64,000 bases of DNA from T1Sed10-7 sp047921175 (lineage in GTDB: Bacteria > Actinomycetota > Nitriliruptoria > Nitriliruptorales > Nitriliruptoraceae). Every line of letters starts with the position of its first letter. Positions within the stretch are counted from its first letter, which is position 1. Below, piece after piece: positions 39,705 through 48,340 of the stretch. The notes under the pieces are model-generated. The model did no database searches, was not told the origin of the DNA, and worked only from the letters and a program-made list of their open reading frames with translations. Location: NCBI GenBank assembly GCA_047921175.1, contig JBLRWQ010000006.1:1-64000 (forward strand), read 5' to 3'. The translations under genes were made by a program, and so were the position numbers.

Positions 39705-41866
39705 CCACCCGCCGTGTCGGCGCTCGCATCATCGCCGCGCGCGCCGACATCGGTGAGCTCGCCGTGCTCCAGCAGGTGCCGGAAGGCGGGCTCGTCGGCC
39801 ACCGGCACGCCGGCGGCACGCGCCTTGTCCAGCTTCGAGCCCGGGTCGGCACCGGCGACCACCACCGAGGTCCGGCCGGACACGCTGCCGGTGACCTTCG
39901 CCCCGCGGGCCTCGAGCGCCTCCTTCGCCTCCTCACGGGTGAAGCCCTCCAGGGTGCCGGTCACCACCACGGTCCAGCCCGCGAGCAGGTCCGCGTCCAC
40001 CCCGGCCGGGGCGTCCACCACCTCGGCATCAGCGGTGACGCCGAGGTCGATCAGGTCGTCGATGAGCTCGGCGTTGCGCGGGGTGGTGAACCAGGCGTGT
40101 ACCGCAGCGGCGATGACCGGCCCGATGCCGTCGATCGCCTCCAGGGTCTCCGGGTCGGCGTCGCGGATCGCCTGGAGGCTCGGCAGCGCCCGCACCAGCG
40201 TCTTCGCGTAGGTCGGGCCGAGGTGGCGGATGTTCAGCGCCACCAGCACGCGGTCGAGCGGTCGGGTGCGCCCGGCCTCGATCCCGGCGAGCAGGTTGTC
40301 GACCCGCTTGGTCCCCCACTTCTCCAGCGCGAGCAGCGCGTCGCGGTGCGCGTGGAGGCGGAACACGTCCGCCAGGTCGTGGACCAGCCCCTCGGCGAGC
40401 AGCAGGTCGACGGTCTGCTCCCCGAGCCCCTCGATGTCCAGCGCACCGCGGGAGGCGAGGTGGGCCAGGGACTCCCGCAGGCGGTTCGGGCAGTCGACGT
40501 TCTCGCAGAAGTGGTGCGCCTCACCCTCCGGGCGGACGAGCGGCTGCCCGCAGAAGGGGCAGTCGGTGGGCATGGACCACGGCTGGGCCGTGTCGGGCCG
40601 CTCGCTGAGCACCGGGCCGACCACCTCGGGGATGACGTCGCCGGCGCGGCGGACCAGCACGGTGTCGCCGGCCCGCACGTCCTTGGCGTGGACCTGGATC
40701 TCGTTGTGCAGGGTGGCGTAGGTGATGCGGGTGCCGGCGACCAGGACCGGCTCGAGCACCGCATAGGGGGTCGCCTTGCCGGTCCGGCCGACGTTGACCT
40801 CGATGGCCCGCAGGCGCGTCGCCTGCTCCACCGGCGGCATCTTGTAGGCGATGGCCCAGCGCGGCGCCCGGGCGGTGAAGCCGAGCTCCTCGCGGGTGGC
40901 GAGGTCGTCGACCTTGACCACCACGCCGTCGATCTCGTAGGTGACGTCGTGGCGGGCGTCGGTCCAGCGCTCCACGTAGGCCCAGACCGCGTCGAGGTCG
41001 TCGAGCACCTCGCTCTCCGCGGCCACGGGCAGGCCGGCCCCGGCGAGGGTGGCCATGGCGTCGCTGTGGCGGTCGAAGGCCACGCCGTCGATGGCACCGA
41101 GCCCGTGACACCACAGCGCCAGCGGTCGGGTCCGGGTCACCTCGGGATCCTTCTGGCGCAGCGCCCCGGAGGCGGCGTTCCGGGGGTTCATGAAGGCCGC
41201 CTCGCCCCGCTCGATGCGGTCGGCGTTCATGCGCTCGAAGGCGTCCAGCGGGTAGTAGACCTCACCGCGGACCTCGAGCAGGGCGGGTGGGTCGTCGAGG
41301 TCGAGCCGGTAGGGCACGCCCTCGATGGTCAGCACCTGGGCGGTGACCTCCTCACCGGTGGTGCCGTCACCGCGGGTCGCGGCCGTGGCGAGCACGCCGT
41401 CGCGGTAGACGAGGTCGATGGCGACCCCGTCGATCTTGAGCTCGCACACGTACGCGACCGGGGCGTCGGTGTTGCGCTGCACGCGGTCCGCCCAGGCCTC
41501 GAGCTCCTCCTTCGAGAAGGCGTTGTCGAGGCTGAGCATGGGCTGCGGGTGGGTCACCGGAGGGAAGGCGGTGTCCACCGGTGCGCCGACCTGCTGGGTC
41601 GGGGATGCCGGGGTGCGCAGGTGCGGGTGGGCCTCCTCGATGGCCTCCAGCGCGCGGAGCAGGGCGTCGAAGTCCGCGTCGGTGATGTCCGGGGCGCTGA
41701 GCACGTAGTAGCGGTAGCGCGCGCTGCGGACCTGGCGGGCCAGGTCGTCGTGGCGCCGGCGGGCCTCCGCCGGGTCCGTGGGCACGTCGGCCTCGGTCGC
41801 GGCAGGCGCATCGGTGGCGTCCGCGGCAGGCGCGTCCGTGGTGGCGGCAGGCACGTCGGTCGGCAC
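39701..41866 (-). CDS. ligA: NAD-dependent DNA ligase
   Basis: I choose GTG 41866 (after GAGGAG), which gives 721 aa; the open frame extends further upstream but is not protein-like. After an extra Thr/Ala/Asp-rich N-terminal stretch of about 35 residues comes the Ia domain (RRHDDLARQVRSARYRYYVL). The nucleotidyltransferase domain follows, with the AMP-accepting Lys in CELKIDGVAID, then the OB fold and the zinc finger CPFCGQ...CENVDCPNRL. The helix-hairpin-helix region and a C-terminal BRCT domain (LLAGWTVVVTGTLEGF, about 640-715) complete it. It seals nicks in replication and repair. The HNH gene is divergent, 134 bases away. Confidence 0.96.
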   Translation of the reverse strand: MPTDVPAATTDAPAADATDAPAATEADVPTDPAEARRRHDDLARQVRSARYRYYVLSAPDITDADFDALLRALEAIEEAHPHLRTPASPTQQVGAPVDTAFPPVTHPQPMLSLDNAFSKEELEAWADRVQRNTDAPVAYVCELKIDGVAIDLVYRDGVLATAATRGDGTTGEEVTAQVLTIEGVPYRLDLDDPPALLEVRGEVYYPLDAFERMNADRIERGEAAFMNPRNAASGALRQKDPEVTRTRPLALWCHGLGAIDGVAFDRHSDAMATLAGAGLPVAAESEVLDDLDAVWAYVERWTDARHDVTYEIDGVVVKVDDLATREELGFTARAPRWAIAYKMPPVEQATRLRAIEVNVGRTGKATPYAVLEPVLVAGTRITYATLHNEIQVHAKDVRAGDTVLVRRAGDVIPEVVGPVLSERPDTAQPWSMPTDCPFCGQPLVRPEGEAHHFCENVDCPNRLRESLAHLASRGALDIEGLGEQTVDLLLAEGLVHDLADVFRLHAHRDALLALEKWGTKRVDNLLAGIEAGRTRPLDRVLVALNIRHLGPTYAKTLVRALPSLQAIRDADPETLEAIDGIGPVIAAAVHAWFTTPRNAELIDDLIDLGVTADAEVVDAPAGVDADLLAGWTVVVTGTLEGFTREEAKEALEARGAKVTGSVSGRTSVVVAGADPGSKLDKARAAGVPVADEPAFRHLLEHGELTDVGARGDDASADTAGG

Positions 41867-41965
41867 GGCGTGGCGCTCCTCGGTGGGTCGATGCAGGCTA
41901 GTGAGGTCCGGTGACCGGCGTGCAGGGCGCTCGTCGCGCATCGTCCACACCCCGCGCACACCCCC

Positions 41966-41996
41966 TTGACCTCCCGTCGCATCGAACGTATGTTCG
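41966..41996 (+). promoter_or_regulatory. LexA (SOS) box over the -10 of a leaderless promoter
   Basis: TTGACC (41966-41971) and TATGTT (41989-41994) are separated by exactly 17 bases. The palindrome CGAACGTATGTTCG (41983-41996), matching the actinobacterial LexA consensus CGAAC-N4-GTTCG, covers the -10. Initiation about 7 bases after the -10 falls on the ATG at 42001, so the transcript is probably leaderless. LexA bound here would block RNA polymerase until DNA damage. Confidence 0.85.
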
Positions 41997-42000
41997 TCCC

Positions 42001-43548
42001 ATGACCTTCCACCTCCTCGCACCTCGCGCCGTCCGGCGGCCCGCATCGCGGCCGCTGGCCCAGCGCATCGAGCGTTCGGAGCGCACCGGCCGCATCGCCC
42101 GGGAGCGTCCCGCGGTCTACGACGCAGCTGGTCACGGCTCCATGGCGACCGATGGTCCTGCGACCCGGCTGCGCGATGCGATCCGGACCGCGACGGCCGC
42201 CCTCGCCGAGGTCCGCGACCTGACCGTGACCGCCGAGCTCGGTGGCGGGGAGGTCGGCGGGCTGCTCGACCTCGTCACCGCGCTCGACCACGCCCAGGCA
42301 GCGGCGGCGCTGCTCGCCGAGCGCGTCGACCGCCACCAGCTCGCCGAGCGCCGGACCGGCCTGACGCTGGAGTCGCTGCTGGCCTGCCAGGCACCGCTGC
42401 CCGGGCCGGACCGCCGCCGGCTCCTGACCGGCGCCCGGCGCCTGCGGCAGCTGCCCCACCTGACCGACGCGGTACACCGGGGCCTCGTCCCGGGCAGCGC
42501 GCTGACCGCGATCACCTCCGAGGTCGCGCGCCTGGATGCCGGCACCCGTGACGACCTCGACGCGGCCTTCGCGGACCACGACCGGCTCGCGCGGCTCGGA
42601 CCGGACGAGCTCGTGGACGCCACCCGGGACGCCGTCGACCGGCTCGCACCCGCGGTGCGGGACCGGGATCAGCTCCGCCCGATCGAGGACCGGTACCTCG
42701 CGCTGCAGCCGCGGCTCGACGGCAGCTTGACCGGCTACTTCGAGCTCGACCCGGAGTCCGGCGCGACCGTCCTCGAGGCCATCGAGTCCGCGGCGCCGCC
42801 GCCCTCAGCGGGACCGCGCGACGTGACCACCCATGCGCACGACACGGCGACCGACCAGCCGGTCGTCCCGGACAGCTGGGATCGTCGCTCCCGCGGCCGG
42901 CAACGGGCGGACGGCCTGGTCCGGCTCGCCGAGGACCACCTCGCGGGTGGCCACACCGGCCGGCCCCGGCGCGCACGACCTCGCCTGCTGGTTGTGACCG
43001 ACGTCGCGACGCTGACCGGCCACGACGACCTCGCGGCCGCCTCGCAGCTTCTGTGGGCACAGGTCGGACGGGCACCCCGCCTGAGCCCGACGATGGTCCG
43101 GCGGCTCGCCTCCGACGCCGACCTGCAGCTCGTGCTGCACGACGATGGGGAGCTGCTCGGCATCACCGCGCCGACCGCGACCATCCCCGCGCCCGTCCGG
43201 GCTGCGGTGCTGGCACGCGATCGTGGCTGCCGGTTCCCGGGCTGCGCCGCACCGGTGCGCTACCTCGACCTCCACCACGTCGTCCCGCGCGAAGCCGACG
43301 GTCCGACGACCGTCGACAACCTGGTCGGGCTCTGTCGCCGGCATCACACCGCGGTGACGCAGGGGCGCTGGAAGCTGACGATGACCGCCGACGGGGTGGT
43401 CACGGTCCGACGCGGCCGGCGCGCGGCCACCAGCGACCCGCCGCACCGGCGTCAGCTCCGTACACCCGCCACGACCGGCAGCCCCGCGGGTCGCTCCGCG
43501 GCGACGACCCGGCCGCCACCGAGGCAGATCTCGTCGGACGCGTCGTAG
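42001..43548 (+). CDS. DUF222 / 13E12-family HNH endonuclease, SOS-controlled
   Basis: The ATG at 42001 coincides with the predicted transcription start; the frame is open for 30 codons upstream, but those would lie across the promoter. The 515-aa protein has a DUF222 helical region (about residues 40-330) and a C-terminal HNH domain with DRGCRFPGCAAPVRYLDLHH and NLVGLCRRHHTAVTQGRW, containing the paired Cys and the HH...N...HH metal and catalytic set. Related 13E12-repeat proteins of mycobacteria are known LexA targets. The LexA box here fits that. The last 45 residues overlap the convergent mnmA gene by 97 bases. The in vivo target is unknown. Confidence 0.92.
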   Translation: MTFHLLAPRAVRRPASRPLAQRIERSERTGRIARERPAVYDAAGHGSMATDGPATRLRDAIRTATAALAEVRDLTVTAELGGGEVGGLLDLVTALDHAQAAAALLAERVDRHQLAERRTGLTLESLLACQAPLPGPDRRRLLTGARRLRQLPHLTDAVHRGLVPGSALTAITSEVARLDAGTRDDLDAAFADHDRLARLGPDELVDATRDAVDRLAPAVRDRDQLRPIEDRYLALQPRLDGSLTGYFELDPESGATVLEAIESAAPPPSAGPRDVTTHAHDTATDQPVVPDSWDRRSRGRQRADGLVRLAEDHLAGGHTGRPRRARPRLLVVTDVATLTGHDDLAAASQLLWAQVGRAPRLSPTMVRRLASDADLQLVLHDDGELLGITAPTATIPAPVRAAVLARDRGCRFPGCAAPVRYLDLHHVVPREADGPTTVDNLVGLCRRHHTAVTQGRWKLTMTADGVVTVRRGRRAATSDPPHRRQLRTPATTGSPAGRSAATTRPPPRQISSDAS

Positions 43549-44636
43549 ACCACCGCCGCCTGCCCCAGCGCCAACCCGTAGACGGGCTCGTCCAGCTCCA
43601 GCCGCACCCTGACCCCACCGGTGTTGCCCTCACCGGTGGGGCCCGGCGTGCCGTGAGGATCCGGGGGGGCCGTCCGACCGGGTGCCATCCGACCGGGGAC
43701 CGTGCGTCCGTGGGCTCGCACCTGGACGCGCACCGGTCCCGTCGGCACCGTCCCGAGCGTCCAGGTCGGATCCGCCACCTCGGCCCAGGTGCAGGCGAGC
43801 TCGTCCCGTGGCCCGACCCGGACCGTGCGGCTCGTCGCATCCACGTCCGTGACGAAGCGGCGCTCGTGGTGGTCGAGCCCGAGCCCGCGCCGCTGGCCCA
43901 CGGTGAAGCGCCACACCCCGTCGTGCGACCCCAGCACCGCACCGTCGGCGTCCACGATCGGACCCGGTGCCGTCGGCAACCGTCCGGCGAGGTAGCCGGC
44001 GGTGTCGCCGTCGGGGATGAAGCAGACGTCGTAGCTGTCGGGTTTGCCCGCCACCCGCAGCCCGAGCTGCGACGCGCACGCGCGGATGTCCTCCTTCGTG
44101 TGCTCCCCGACGGGCAGCAGCGTCCGCGCAAGCTGGTCGGGCGTCGCCACGTAGAGCACGTAGGACTGCTCCTTGGCCCGGTCGACGGCCCGGTGCAACG
44201 CGACCCCCGGGCCCGGCTCGGTCACCGGTGCACCAGCCCGTCGGAGTCGGGCGTGATGCCCGGTCGCCAGCGCGTCGAAGCCCAGCGCGGTGGCGCGCTC
44301 CAACAGAGCCGCGTACTTGACCCGCTCGTTGCAGGTCACGCACGGGTTGGGCGTGACGCCGGCGGCGTAGGCGCTGGCGAAGGGGGCCTGCACCTCGCGC
44401 TCGAACGTCGCGCTCAGATCCCACACGTAGAAGGGGATCCCGAGCACCTGTGCCGCGCGGCGTGCGTCCTGGGCGTCGTCGAGGGTGCAGCAGCCATGAC
44501 CCGGCACCTGCTCCTCGAGCGGCAGGTCCGCGAGCTTCAGGTGCACGCCGGTGACCTCGTGCCCCTGCTCGACGAGCAGCGCGGCCGCGACCGCGCTGTC
44601 CACGCCGCCCGACATCGCCACCAGCACCCGCGCCAT
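43452..44636 (-). CDS. mnmA: tRNA-specific 2-thiouridylase
   Basis: The 394-aa product starts at ATG 44636. It has the PP-loop VLVAMSGGVDSAVAAALL (residues 4-21) and the two active-site cysteines, one in TPNPCVTCNERVKYAALL and one in SYDVCFIPDGD. It installs the 2-thio group on the wobble uridine of Lys/Glu/Gln tRNAs using sulfur relayed from a cysteine desulfurase, which is encoded immediately upstream with a one-base TGATG overlap. The C-terminal domain contains a Pro/Gly-rich insertion (about 310-335). The 3' end overlaps the convergent HNH gene. Confidence 0.95.
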   Translation of the reverse strand: MARVLVAMSGGVDSAVAAALLVEQGHEVTGVHLKLADLPLEEQVPGHGCCTLDDAQDARRAAQVLGIPFYVWDLSATFEREVQAPFASAYAAGVTPNPCVTCNERVKYAALLERATALGFDALATGHHARLRRAGAPVTEPGPGVALHRAVDRAKEQSYVLYVATPDQLARTLLPVGEHTKEDIRACASQLGLRVAGKPDSYDVCFIPDGDTAGYLAGRLPTAPGPIVDADGAVLGSHDGVWRFTVGQRRGLGLDHHERRFVTDVDATSRTVRVGPRDELACTWAEVADPTWTLGTVPTGPVRVQVRAHGRTVPGRMAPGRTAPPDPHGTPGPTGEGNTGGVRVRLELDEPVYGLALGQAAVVYDASDEICLGGGRVVAAERPAGLPVVAGVRS

Positions 44637-45895
44637 CAGCGCGACCGTTCGGGGCGGTGCGCACCAGCGGACAGACCTGGAGCCTGCGCCGCCGCAGCGG
44701 ACGCCGACGCGTGCGGACCGGCATCAGCCGCACGGCCCACCGGTGCCGGCCCGCGGCCCGACCCTGCCTGGAGCCTCGGGATCAGCTCGGTCAGCACCTC
44801 GATCGCGCCGTCGACCTCGGCCTCGGTGGTGGTCCAGCCGAGGCTGAGCCTGAGCGGCGTCCCGAGAAGTCCGCAGGCCTCGAGCACCGACGACGCCTTG
44901 GTCGCACCGGCCCCGCAGGCCGCCCCCGAGGAGGCCGCGAGCCCCGCGGCGTCCAGCCCGAGCGAGAGCGCCTCCGGCGCCACCCCGTCCAGCAGCAGGT
45001 GCACGTGGGAGGCCAGCCGCCACGCCGGATCCGCCGGCCCGGACCGCCGCACCCCGTCCAGCGCGGTCACCTCGGCTGCCAGGCGGTCGCTCCAGGCCCG
45101 CAGCCGGGCCCCCAGCGCGCCGCGGTCCGCCACCGCCGCGGTCAGCGCCGCGCCGCAGGCCGCGTCGAGCCCCACGGCGAAGGTGCCGGAGCGCACGCCA
45201 CGGTCCTGGCCACCACCGTGCGCCAGCGGCACCACCGGCAGCCCACGTCGCAGCACCGCGACGCCGACGCCCTGCGGGCCGCCGACCTTGTGCGCGGACA
45301 GGGCGAGCGCATCGACCGCCCAGCCCGCCACGGAGACGTCCAGGGTCGCCACCGCCTGGACCGCGTCGGTGTGCAGCGGGACCCCGCGCGCCCGGAGCGC
45401 CGCCCCCAGGGCGGGCACGTCGTTGATGGCCCCGAGCTCGTTGTTGGCCGCCATCACGCTCACCAGCACCGTGTCCGGCCGCACGGCCGCCAGCACCTGC
45501 TCCACCTCGACGCGCCCGTCCGGGCGTGGCGGCACGACGGTCAGCCGCACGTCGCCACGCGCAGCCAGCCAGCGTGCGGGGTCCAGCACCGCCGGGTGCT
45601 CGACCGCGGTGGTGACCAGGTGCGGCACCCCGCGCCCGCGCTCCCGTGCAGCCCAGGCCACGCCCTTGATCGCGAGGTTGTCGGCCTCGGTCCCGCCGGA
45701 GGTGAACACCACCTCGTGGGGCGAGCAGCCCAGCGCGGTCGCCACCGCCTCCCGGGCCTCCTCGACCACAGCCCGTGCGGCCTGTCCCGCCAGGTGCGTG
45801 GAGGAGGCGTTCGCCGAGCCGAGCCAGGCGTCGAGGGCCGCGCGCGCCTCGGGGCGCGGCGGGGTGGTGGCGGCATGGTCGAGGTACAGGGTCAC
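44636..45895 (-). CDS. iscS: Cysteine desulfurase
   Basis: The GTG at 45895 (VTLYLDHAATTPPRPEA) is preferred, because residues upstream of it are not conserved in character. The 419-aa PLP enzyme shows FTSGGTEADNLAIKG, the cofactor Lys in LSAHKVGGPQGVG and the sulfur-accepting Cys in SSGAACGAGATKAS. It transfers cysteine sulfur, here very likely to MnmA encoded next to it. The C-terminal 35 residues are a low-complexity Ala/Pro/Gly tail. The mnmA-desulfurase adjacency is shared with M. tuberculosis. The start is only 48 bases from the divergent gene at 45944. Confidence 0.94.
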   Translation of the reverse strand: MTLYLDHAATTPPRPEARAALDAWLGSANASSTHLAGQAARAVVEEAREAVATALGCSPHEVVFTSGGTEADNLAIKGVAWAARERGRGVPHLVTTAVEHPAVLDPARWLAARGDVRLTVVPPRPDGRVEVEQVLAAVRPDTVLVSVMAANNELGAINDVPALGAALRARGVPLHTDAVQAVATLDVSVAGWAVDALALSAHKVGGPQGVGVAVLRRGLPVVPLAHGGGQDRGVRSGTFAVGLDAACGAALTAAVADRGALGARLRAWSDRLAAEVTALDGVRRSGPADPAWRLASHVHLLLDGVAPEALSLGLDAAGLAASSGAACGAGATKASSVLEACGLLGTPLRLSLGWTTTEAEVDGAIEVLTELIPRLQAGSGRGPAPVGRAADAGPHASASAAAAQAPGLSAGAHRPERSR

Positions 45896-45943
45896 GGTGC
45901 GCGCGACGGTAGCGTCGAGGGTCCCCGACCGGAGGTCGCCCGC

Positions 45944-46339
45944 GTGACCGGCTCCCACCTACCCGACGAGGCCCCGTTCCCGCCCATCCCGGTGCAGGTC
46001 GACCCGCTCAACCTCGATGTCGGCGAGTCCCTCGGCCACCGCCTCCGGCTCCTCAGCCTGGAACGGTTCGAGGGCTGGGCGGACCTCAGGTTCGTGCGGT
46101 TCGACACCGGCAGCGGACAGCGACTGTCACGCCGGGTGCCGCCACCGGAGTCCTGGCGCGTGCACTGCGACCGCGCCGAGGTCCGGGTCCACGACGCGGT
46201 GGGACGCGGCGACCGGTGGTTCTCCAACGGCGAGGTCCGGCTCGTCCCCGCACCTCCGGCCGGCAGCACGCTGACCGTCGAGGTGGTGCTGGCCGACGGG
46301 GCGCCGGCGCTGGTGGCCGAGGTGGTCCTGCCCGCCTGA
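45944..46339 (+). CDS. Hypothetical soluble protein, 131 aa
   Basis: The GTG at 45944 follows GGAGG. The product is compact and beta-rich in appearance (RFEGWADLRFVRFDTGSG, WRVHCDRAEVRVHDAVGRGD, LTVEVVLADGAPALVAEVVL), with no signal peptide or membrane segment and no cysteine cluster. It resembles an immunoglobulin-like or jelly-roll strand pattern, but I assign no family. It may be co-transcribed with the YbaK-type gene 46 bases downstream. Confidence 0.65.
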   Translation: MTGSHLPDEAPFPPIPVQVDPLNLDVGESLGHRLRLLSLERFEGWADLRFVRFDTGSGQRLSRRVPPPESWRVHCDRAEVRVHDAVGRGDRWFSNGEVRLVPAPPAGSTLTVEVVLADGAPALVAEVVLPA

Positions 46340-46385
46340 CGCCCCACCGCGACGTGGTCGACGTCCCCGAGCGAGGAGCGCACCG

Positions 46386-46856
46386 ATGCCCACCCCCGCC
46401 ACCGACCGGTTCCTGGAGCGCGCGGCCGCCCTCGGGGTCGAGGTCCAGCCACGGCGCTTCCCCGACGGCACCCGCACCGCCGCGGACGCGGCGGCCGCGG
46501 TGGGGTGCGACGTGGCGCAGATCGTGAAGTCGCTCGTGTTCGTCGCCGACGGACGGCCGGTGCTCGTCCTGACCTCCGGCGCGAACCGGGTCGATGAGGC
46601 CAAGCTCGCCGCCGCGATCGGTGCCACCGAGGTGCGTAAGGCGACCGCGGACGAGGTCCGCGCCGCCACCGGCTACGCGATCGGCGGCACACCGCCCTTC
46701 GGGCACGACACGCCGCTCGAGGTGCTGTGCGACGCCCACCTGCTCGACCACGAGGTGGTCTGGGCTGCGGCCGGAACCCCGATGGACGTGTTCGACCTCA
46801 CCCCCGCCACGCTGCTGCGGGCGAGCGGCGCGGTGCGCGCGGACGTCGCCGTGTGA
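46386..46856 (+). CDS. ybaK: YbaK/ProX-type aminoacyl-tRNA deacylase
   Basis: The 156-aa protein starts at ATG 46386 after AGGAG. It has the YbaK fold motifs: AAAVGCDVAQIVKSLVFVAD with the conserved Lys, RVDEAKLAAAIG, and TGYAIGGTPPFGH with the glycine loop. Relatives hydrolyse mischarged Cys-tRNA(Pro) or related products; this is a free-standing editing domain. The deacylase class cannot be settled from sequence by eye. A perfect 18-bp palindrome 10 bases downstream probably terminates the transcript. Confidence 0.9.
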   Translation: MPTPATDRFLERAAALGVEVQPRRFPDGTRTAADAAAAVGCDVAQIVKSLVFVADGRPVLVLTSGANRVDEAKLAAAIGATEVRKATADEVRAATGYAIGGTPPFGHDTPLEVLCDAHLLDHEVVWAAAGTPMDVFDLTPATLLRASGAVRADVAV

Positions 46857-46866
46857 CCGAGCAGGT

Positions 46867-46884
46867 GGCCGCCCCGGGGCGGCC
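46867..46884 (+). terminator. GC palindrome after the deacylase gene
   Basis: GGCCGCCCCGGGGCGGCC is a perfect 18-bp palindrome starting 10 bases after the stop at 46856. It could fold into a GC-rich terminator stem with a small loop. No T-run follows. Confidence 0.45.
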
Positions 46885-46982
46885 GCCGCGCCACGCACCG
46901 TCCGTTCGGGCGGCGACGGGCCTTGCGCACCGCGCCTCGATGGCCCACGTTGGAGGACCACCCGATCCATCGGAGGCGCGAG

Positions 46983-47177
46983 ATGAGCAACCACGACAAG
47001 TTCGAGGGCAAGGCCAAGGAGGTCGCGGGCAAGGTGACCGGCGACGACGAGCTCGAGGCCGAGGGGTCGACCCAGCACGCCAAGGGCAAGGTCGAGGAGA
47101 AGGTCGACGAGCTCAAGGACACCGCCAAGGGGGCCTTCGAGGCCGCCAAGGACACGGTCTCCGGCGACAAGGACTGA
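46983..47177 (+). CDS. CsbD-family small stress protein
   Basis: This 64-aa protein starts at ATG 46983 (GGAGG six bases upstream). It is extremely charged and Lys/Asp/Glu/Ala-rich: KFEGKAKEVAGKVTGDDELE and STQHAKGKVEEKVDELKDTA match the CsbD pattern of two short amphipathic helices. CsbD proteins accumulate in general stress, often under alternative sigma factors; the biochemical role is unknown. A strong terminator follows at 47250. Confidence 0.92.
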   Translation: MSNHDKFEGKAKEVAGKVTGDDELEAEGSTQHAKGKVEEKVDELKDTAKGAFEAAKDTVSGDKD

Positions 47178-47249
47178 CCGGACCACCCACGGCTTCGCGG
47201 ATCACCGGCCGGCCCGGGCGACCCGCCCGGCACCATCGGCCAAGCCAGC

Positions 47250-47283
47250 GACGGAGCCCCGACCGCTCGGTCGGGGCTCCGTC
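47250..47283. terminator. Strong bidirectional terminator hairpin
   Basis: A perfect 15-bp stem, GACGGAGCCCCGACC (47250-47264) and GGTCGGGGCTCCGTC (47269-47283), encloses a 4-base loop. It lies between the convergent csbD-like gene (stop 47177) and etfA (stop 47334) and should terminate both. Confidence 0.85.
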
Positions 47284-47333
47284 GTGTCAGCGTGTGTGGG
47301 CCCGAAGGCCGTTCCCTGGCCTGCGGCGCGCGC

Positions 47334-48317
47334 TCACTTCCTCGCTTCGAGCTCCTCGATCAGCTTCGGGACGACCTTGTAGAGATCGCCGACGACGCCG
47401 AAGTCCGCGATCTGGAAGATCGGCGCCTCGGCGTCCTTGTTGATCGCGACCACGTTCTGGGACGTCTGCATGCCGGCCCGGTGCTGGATCGCGCCGGAGA
47501 TACCGGAGCCGAGGTAGAGCGTGGGGGAGATGGTCCGACCGGTCTGACCGATCTGGTAGCGGTGCGGGTACCAGCCCGCGTCCGTGGCGGCACGTGACGC
47601 ACCGACCCCGGCGCCCATCAGGTCGGCCAGCTGCTCCATGAGCTGGAAGCCGTCCTCGTTGCCGAGCCCCCGACCACCGGCCACGACGACCGCAGCCTCA
47701 CCGATGTCCGGACGGTCCGCGCCGGCGACCTTCTCGACCGAGACGACCTTGGCCTCGGTGGCCTCCTCGCTCAACTCCATGTCGAGGGCGACCACCTCCG
47801 GTGCGCCGCCGTCACCGGCGACCGCGGGGAACGCGTTCGCGGCGACCCCGAGGAAGGACAGCTTGCCCTCCGCGACGGTGGAACGGGTGATGACGTCGCC
47901 GCCGAAGACCTCCTTGGTGGCGACCCAGCGGCCGTCCTCGCCCAGCTCGATCCCGGACACGTCCGTGATCACGCCGGCGTCCATCCGGATCGCCAGGCGG
48001 GACGCGACGTCCTTGACGTGGTTCGAGGACGCGAACAGCAGCGTGTCCGCCTCGGTCATGTCGATGACGTACTCCAGCGCCTCGACCTGCGGCAGCGTCA
48101 CGTAGGCGTGGGCGTCCGGGGAGTCCCAGTGGTACAGCTTGCCGGCGCCGTGGCTGCCCAGCGTGGCCGCCGCGTCGGCGGCGCCGGGGCCGAGCCAGAC
48201 CGCGGCGACGGTGTCACCGGTGATCTCGGCCAGCTCGCGGGCCTTGGTCAGCATCTGCAGGGACACCTTCCGGGGCCCGGCGTCGCTGTGGTCGATGAGG
48301 ACCAGCATCTCGCTCAT
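47334..48317 (-). CDS. etfA: Electron transfer flavoprotein subunit alpha
   Basis: The ATG at 48317 follows GGAGG. The 327-aa protein ends with the FAD-binding domain: AAVVVAGGRGLGNEDGFQL, then GWYPHRYQIGQTGRTISPTL, GSGISGAIQHRAGM and VVAINKD. It pairs with EtfB, encoded 23 bases upstream, to carry electrons from acyl-CoA and similar dehydrogenases to the quinone pool. This gene pair next to a methyltransferase and a GH57 enzyme reproduces the M. tuberculosis order (fixB-fixA, Rv3030, Rv3031). Confidence 0.96.
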   Translation of the reverse strand: MSEMLVLIDHSDAGPRKVSLQMLTKARELAEITGDTVAAVWLGPGAADAAATLGSHGAGKLYHWDSPDAHAYVTLPQVEALEYVIDMTEADTLLFASSNHVKDVASRLAIRMDAGVITDVSGIELGEDGRWVATKEVFGGDVITRSTVAEGKLSFLGVAANAFPAVAGDGGAPEVVALDMELSEEATEAKVVSVEKVAGADRPDIGEAAVVVAGGRGLGNEDGFQLMEQLADLMGAGVGASRAATDAGWYPHRYQIGQTGRTISPTLYLGSGISGAIQHRAGMQTSQNVVAINKDAEAPIFQIADFGVVGDLYKVVPKLIEELEARK

Positions 48318-48340
48318 GGTTGTGCCTCCGTCGGGGCGTC

